Assembly: GCA_026874595.1 (NCBI GenBank) | Contig: CM049322.1 | Span: forward strand, 36,141,840 to 36,205,839 | From: Sipunculus nudus | Lineage: Eukaryota > Annelida > Sipuncula > Golfingiida > Sipunculidae | DNA: 64,000 nt | Direction: 5' to 3' | In this document: positions 61,533 to 64,000 of the stretch, piece after piece | Position numbering within the stretch: position 1 is the stretch's first letter | Layout: each line of letters starts with the position of its first letter | The notes under the pieces: model-generated | The model's database searches: none | What the model saw: the letters and a program-made list of their open reading frames with translations, nothing else | Told to the model about the DNA's origin: nothing | Made by a program: the position numbers and the translations under genes

Positions 61533-64000
61533 AACAAGAAACATGGCTTTTATTAAGAAATGATAAACAAAGAGAAATGAAGCGTATCGTCAATACGTAT
61601 CGGTATCGAATTTACTGTATCGCGATACGTATTGTACCGGATGAGACGGACCGATACCCAGCCCTACTGTTAAGGTAGTTACCATCCTCGCCTTGCGGGC
61701 CTCATGTTTCCTCCTGGACTCAGCTGGACGTGCTATCTCTGCATCTTCTGCGACTCTGTGTACAGCTTCACGCCCTGCTTTTCGATCCGGCGCTGGACTT
61801 TCCCACGTATCTGTGTTGATGGATATTTTTTTCAGTGATGCTTTGAGACTGTCCTTGTTGCGCCTCCGCTGATCTCCGATGGATCTTTAACCAGACACAA
61901 GTTCTCCACAAAAATTGATTTAGGAGTTGTATCTGGCATGCGGCAATCATGTCCTGTCCATCGCACTTGGGATCGATACAAGATAGGTTAAATTAATAGG
62001 AGTTTGGCATGTGTTTGGACATCAGTGTCGGCAACTTTCTCTTGCCATCTATTGATCATCAGTCGAGGGACGCAGGTGAGGTGAAAATGGATCAGTTGTT
62101 TATCATGTATTGCATAGACAGTTCTTGTCTCGCAGCCATACAGCAGGGTAGTGATGACCTATGCCTTGTAGACCTGGATCTTGAGTTCATATAGGAATAC
62201 CTCTACACTCACAGACATGAATCGGAGTCTACCAAAAGCAATGATGGCTTTTGCTACTGCTTTTGACCACGTCATCTGCGTTTGCTGTTTTTGACAATGT
62301 GCTCCCATGTTATGTGAATTTGTGGTCCACCTTAAGCTTTGATCATATTGCTTTCCTGGTGCTGGTTGGTGCACATTTTTATGCTGATGGTAAGCCCGAA
62401 GTTGTCACATGCACGGGAAAACTTGTCCATGTTGTGCTGCATGTCTGAATCTGAAGGGCATTCGTGGTAGCACAGTCGTCAGTCAGCAAAAAGCAGATCA
62501 CGGATAATGCTTGTCCTGAAATTCGCGACAGCATACAGTTTTCTGCGATGAAGGAGCTTCCCATCTGTGCGGTATCTAACACCGAATCCAGGATCATCCC
62601 TGTTAAAAGGGTGCATTGGCGTAGCAAAAAAAATCATCCTGAACAGTGTTGGACCTACAACACAGCCTTTTTACACCGTTGCTTACATGGAAGTCGAATG
62701 GTGCCTCGCCATCTTAAAGGACTCGCGCCATCATGTCATCACGAAACTGGCGGATGATGGTTATGAACCGGTCGGTATATCCAAACTTGACCATGATATT
62801 CCAGAGTCCGTCACGGCTTACAGTGTCAGATGCCTTTGTTAGGTCGACAAATGTGATGAACATGTCCTGGTATTGTTCTTTGCATTTCTCTTTGAGTTGA
62901 TGAGCGGCAAAGATCATGTTAATAGTACCACGACCAGCACGAAATCCGCATTGACTCTCTCATAAATGACCGTCCTTCAACTGAAGAATGAGGCAACAGA
63001 GGAGCAGTCTGGGGATCTTTCCGGCAAAGAGCAAAGAATTCCTTCTTTGGTTGTCGCAGCTATAACCTTTTCCTTTGCGTTTGTATTGGTGGACAATGGA
63101 ATCGTTTTTTAATTCTTGTAGGAATGTACTTTTCTCCCAAAAGGACAGGAACAACTCATGAAGTTTCTGTGTCAATGTGAGTCCGCAAATCTTGTATAAT
63201 TCAGCAGGAATCGCATCAGAGCCTGGGGCTTTACCACATGAGAGCTGTTTAATGGCTTTCTCCACTTCTTGGACAGAGAAAATGTTATCGAGAGCATCCT
63301 GTGTTTTATTTTGGACAGGCCAGCTGTAGCATCGTCATCGATGTAAGAGAGACGATTCAGAAAGGACTCGAAGTAAACTGCCCACCGGTCCAGTGATCAA
63401 GGCCGATCCATCCGCACTAAGGAGAGGGGATGTTCCAGAAAGCTGCATCATGCACCTCTGGATCTCTGTCGATTTGTCTCTTAGCCAGGTACCTTGTAGT
63501 TGCTCAGTTAAGTCTGGACTAAACGGCGGATGTTTATGAAGGCTGTCTTTAAGGTTGAGGTGGGGTCCTGTTGGTACACAAGATAAAGCCTGTTTTTTTT
63601 TCTTTGAGCAGCTCTTGTATCTGATCATCGTTTTCATCAGACCAATCCTGGTGCCTCTCAGTCGTTGGTCAAAGGACATCCAGTGAGGTGGCGTGGACTA
63701 CATCTCTATACGCCGCCGAGTCATCCTTTACATCTAACTAGTCCAAGTGTAGCTCTAGTATCTTCCTATTGAAGTCAGTAACGAGGAGGGAGATATTCTT
63801 GTCCATTTTCAACTTAGAGACATCGATGCGTTTTAATGTCTTTTTGCCCTGAGGACGACCTTTTAATAATTTCCTGGTAATAATGTAGTCCATCAAAAGT
63901 CAGTGTTTCGATCTAGGATGCATCCACGTGACCTAGTTGCTATTTGGTTCACGAAATATCAGTATATCGTGAGTAGTACATGCCCTAAGGAGCAGACGTC

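Larger units (their letters stand above)
59961..61666. mobile_element. Non-autonomous hAT-like DNA transposon with 8-bp target duplication
   Basis: The ends are TAGGGCTGTATC (left) and GATACCCAGCCCTA (right), giving an inverted TAGGGCTG(G)GTATC-type terminus. The element is bracketed by CTGTTAAG at 59,953-59,960 and 61,667-61,674, an exact 8-bp duplication as expected for hAT. Runs rich in CGATA/TATCG motifs lie just inside both ends. No transposase is encoded. Removing it reconnects the flanking LINE sequence. Confidence 0.85.
59830..64000 (-). mobile_element. Decayed non-LTR retrotransposon, interrupted and running off the window
   Basis: On the minus strand from the right edge: the C-terminal end of an endonuclease (about 63,960-63,720, with HPRSKH, MDYIITRKLLKGRPQ). 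Then reverse transcriptase pieces: AIKQLSCGKAPGSDAIPAEL and VHQYKRKGKGYSCDN at 63,265-62,960; MFITFVDLTKASDTVSRDGL at 62,917-62,714; VGPTLF and VRYRTDGKLLHRRKL at about 62,680-62,540; a broken F-A-D-D motif at 62,490; DGYRHALPK-type tail decay to 61,680. After a hAT-like insertion (59,961-61,666) it resumes with RARIGLTSHLQAHKVRSPIK at 59,920-59,860, a typical LINE C-terminus. Many frame breaks. Confidence 0.8.

Overview
The window is eukaryotic genomic DNA from an animal. It is AT-rich, its genes have GT..AG introns, and it is dense in (TA)n microsatellites, tRNA-derived SINEs, LINEs, Penelope-like elements and DNA transposons. Secreted PAN plus C-type lectin (CTLD) genes, immunoglobulin-superfamily (IgSF) genes and Penelope GIY-YIG fragments together suggest a lophotrochozoan, most likely a bivalve mollusc. 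The species is inference; no ribosomal or mitochondrial marker is present.

Layout. (1) 0.2-1.6 kb, minus: a complete-looking three-exon gene for a secreted PAN/apple-like plus CTLD protein of 243 residues. (2) 4.2-5.9 kb, minus: a broken paralogue. (3) 5.8-38.8 kb: a large duplicated region. Two tandem-like units (A, about 7.2-13.6 kb; B, about 15.9-21.7 kb) lead into an imperfect palindrome with arms at 15.23-26.59 kb and 28.09-36.37 kb and a 1.5 kb unique spacer. An outer inverted block pairs 5.81-7.12 kb with 37.44-38.77 kb. The arms carry CTLD pseudogenes, Penelope fragments and mirrored unknown ORFs; the spacer carries an intact terminal CTLD exon. A LINE and a MITE sit in one arm only, so they are younger than the palindrome. 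(4) 14.7-15.0 kb, minus: a lone Ig exon with one nonsense codon. (5) 41.8-46.9 kb, plus: an IgSF receptor gene with signal peptide, three Ig domains, stalk, transmembrane segment and two mutually exclusive cytoplasmic tails, one with an ITIM-type motif. (6) 52.3-57.4 kb: a full-length but decayed L1/Tx1-like LINE with a 12-bp target-site duplication. (7) 58.8-59.05 kb: another Ig pseudo-exon. (8) 59.8-64.0 kb, minus: a second decayed LINE, interrupted by a hAT-like element that itself contains a Harbinger-like MITE.

Two genes look functional: the PAN-CTLD gene and the IgSF receptor gene. In both, all exon joins keep frame and end at a stop. Around them lie fossil exons of the same two families, so this looks like a birth-and-death cluster of recognition-type genes reshaped by inverted duplication and transposons. 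Gene models were built by eye; no alignment, domain search or transcript data were available.
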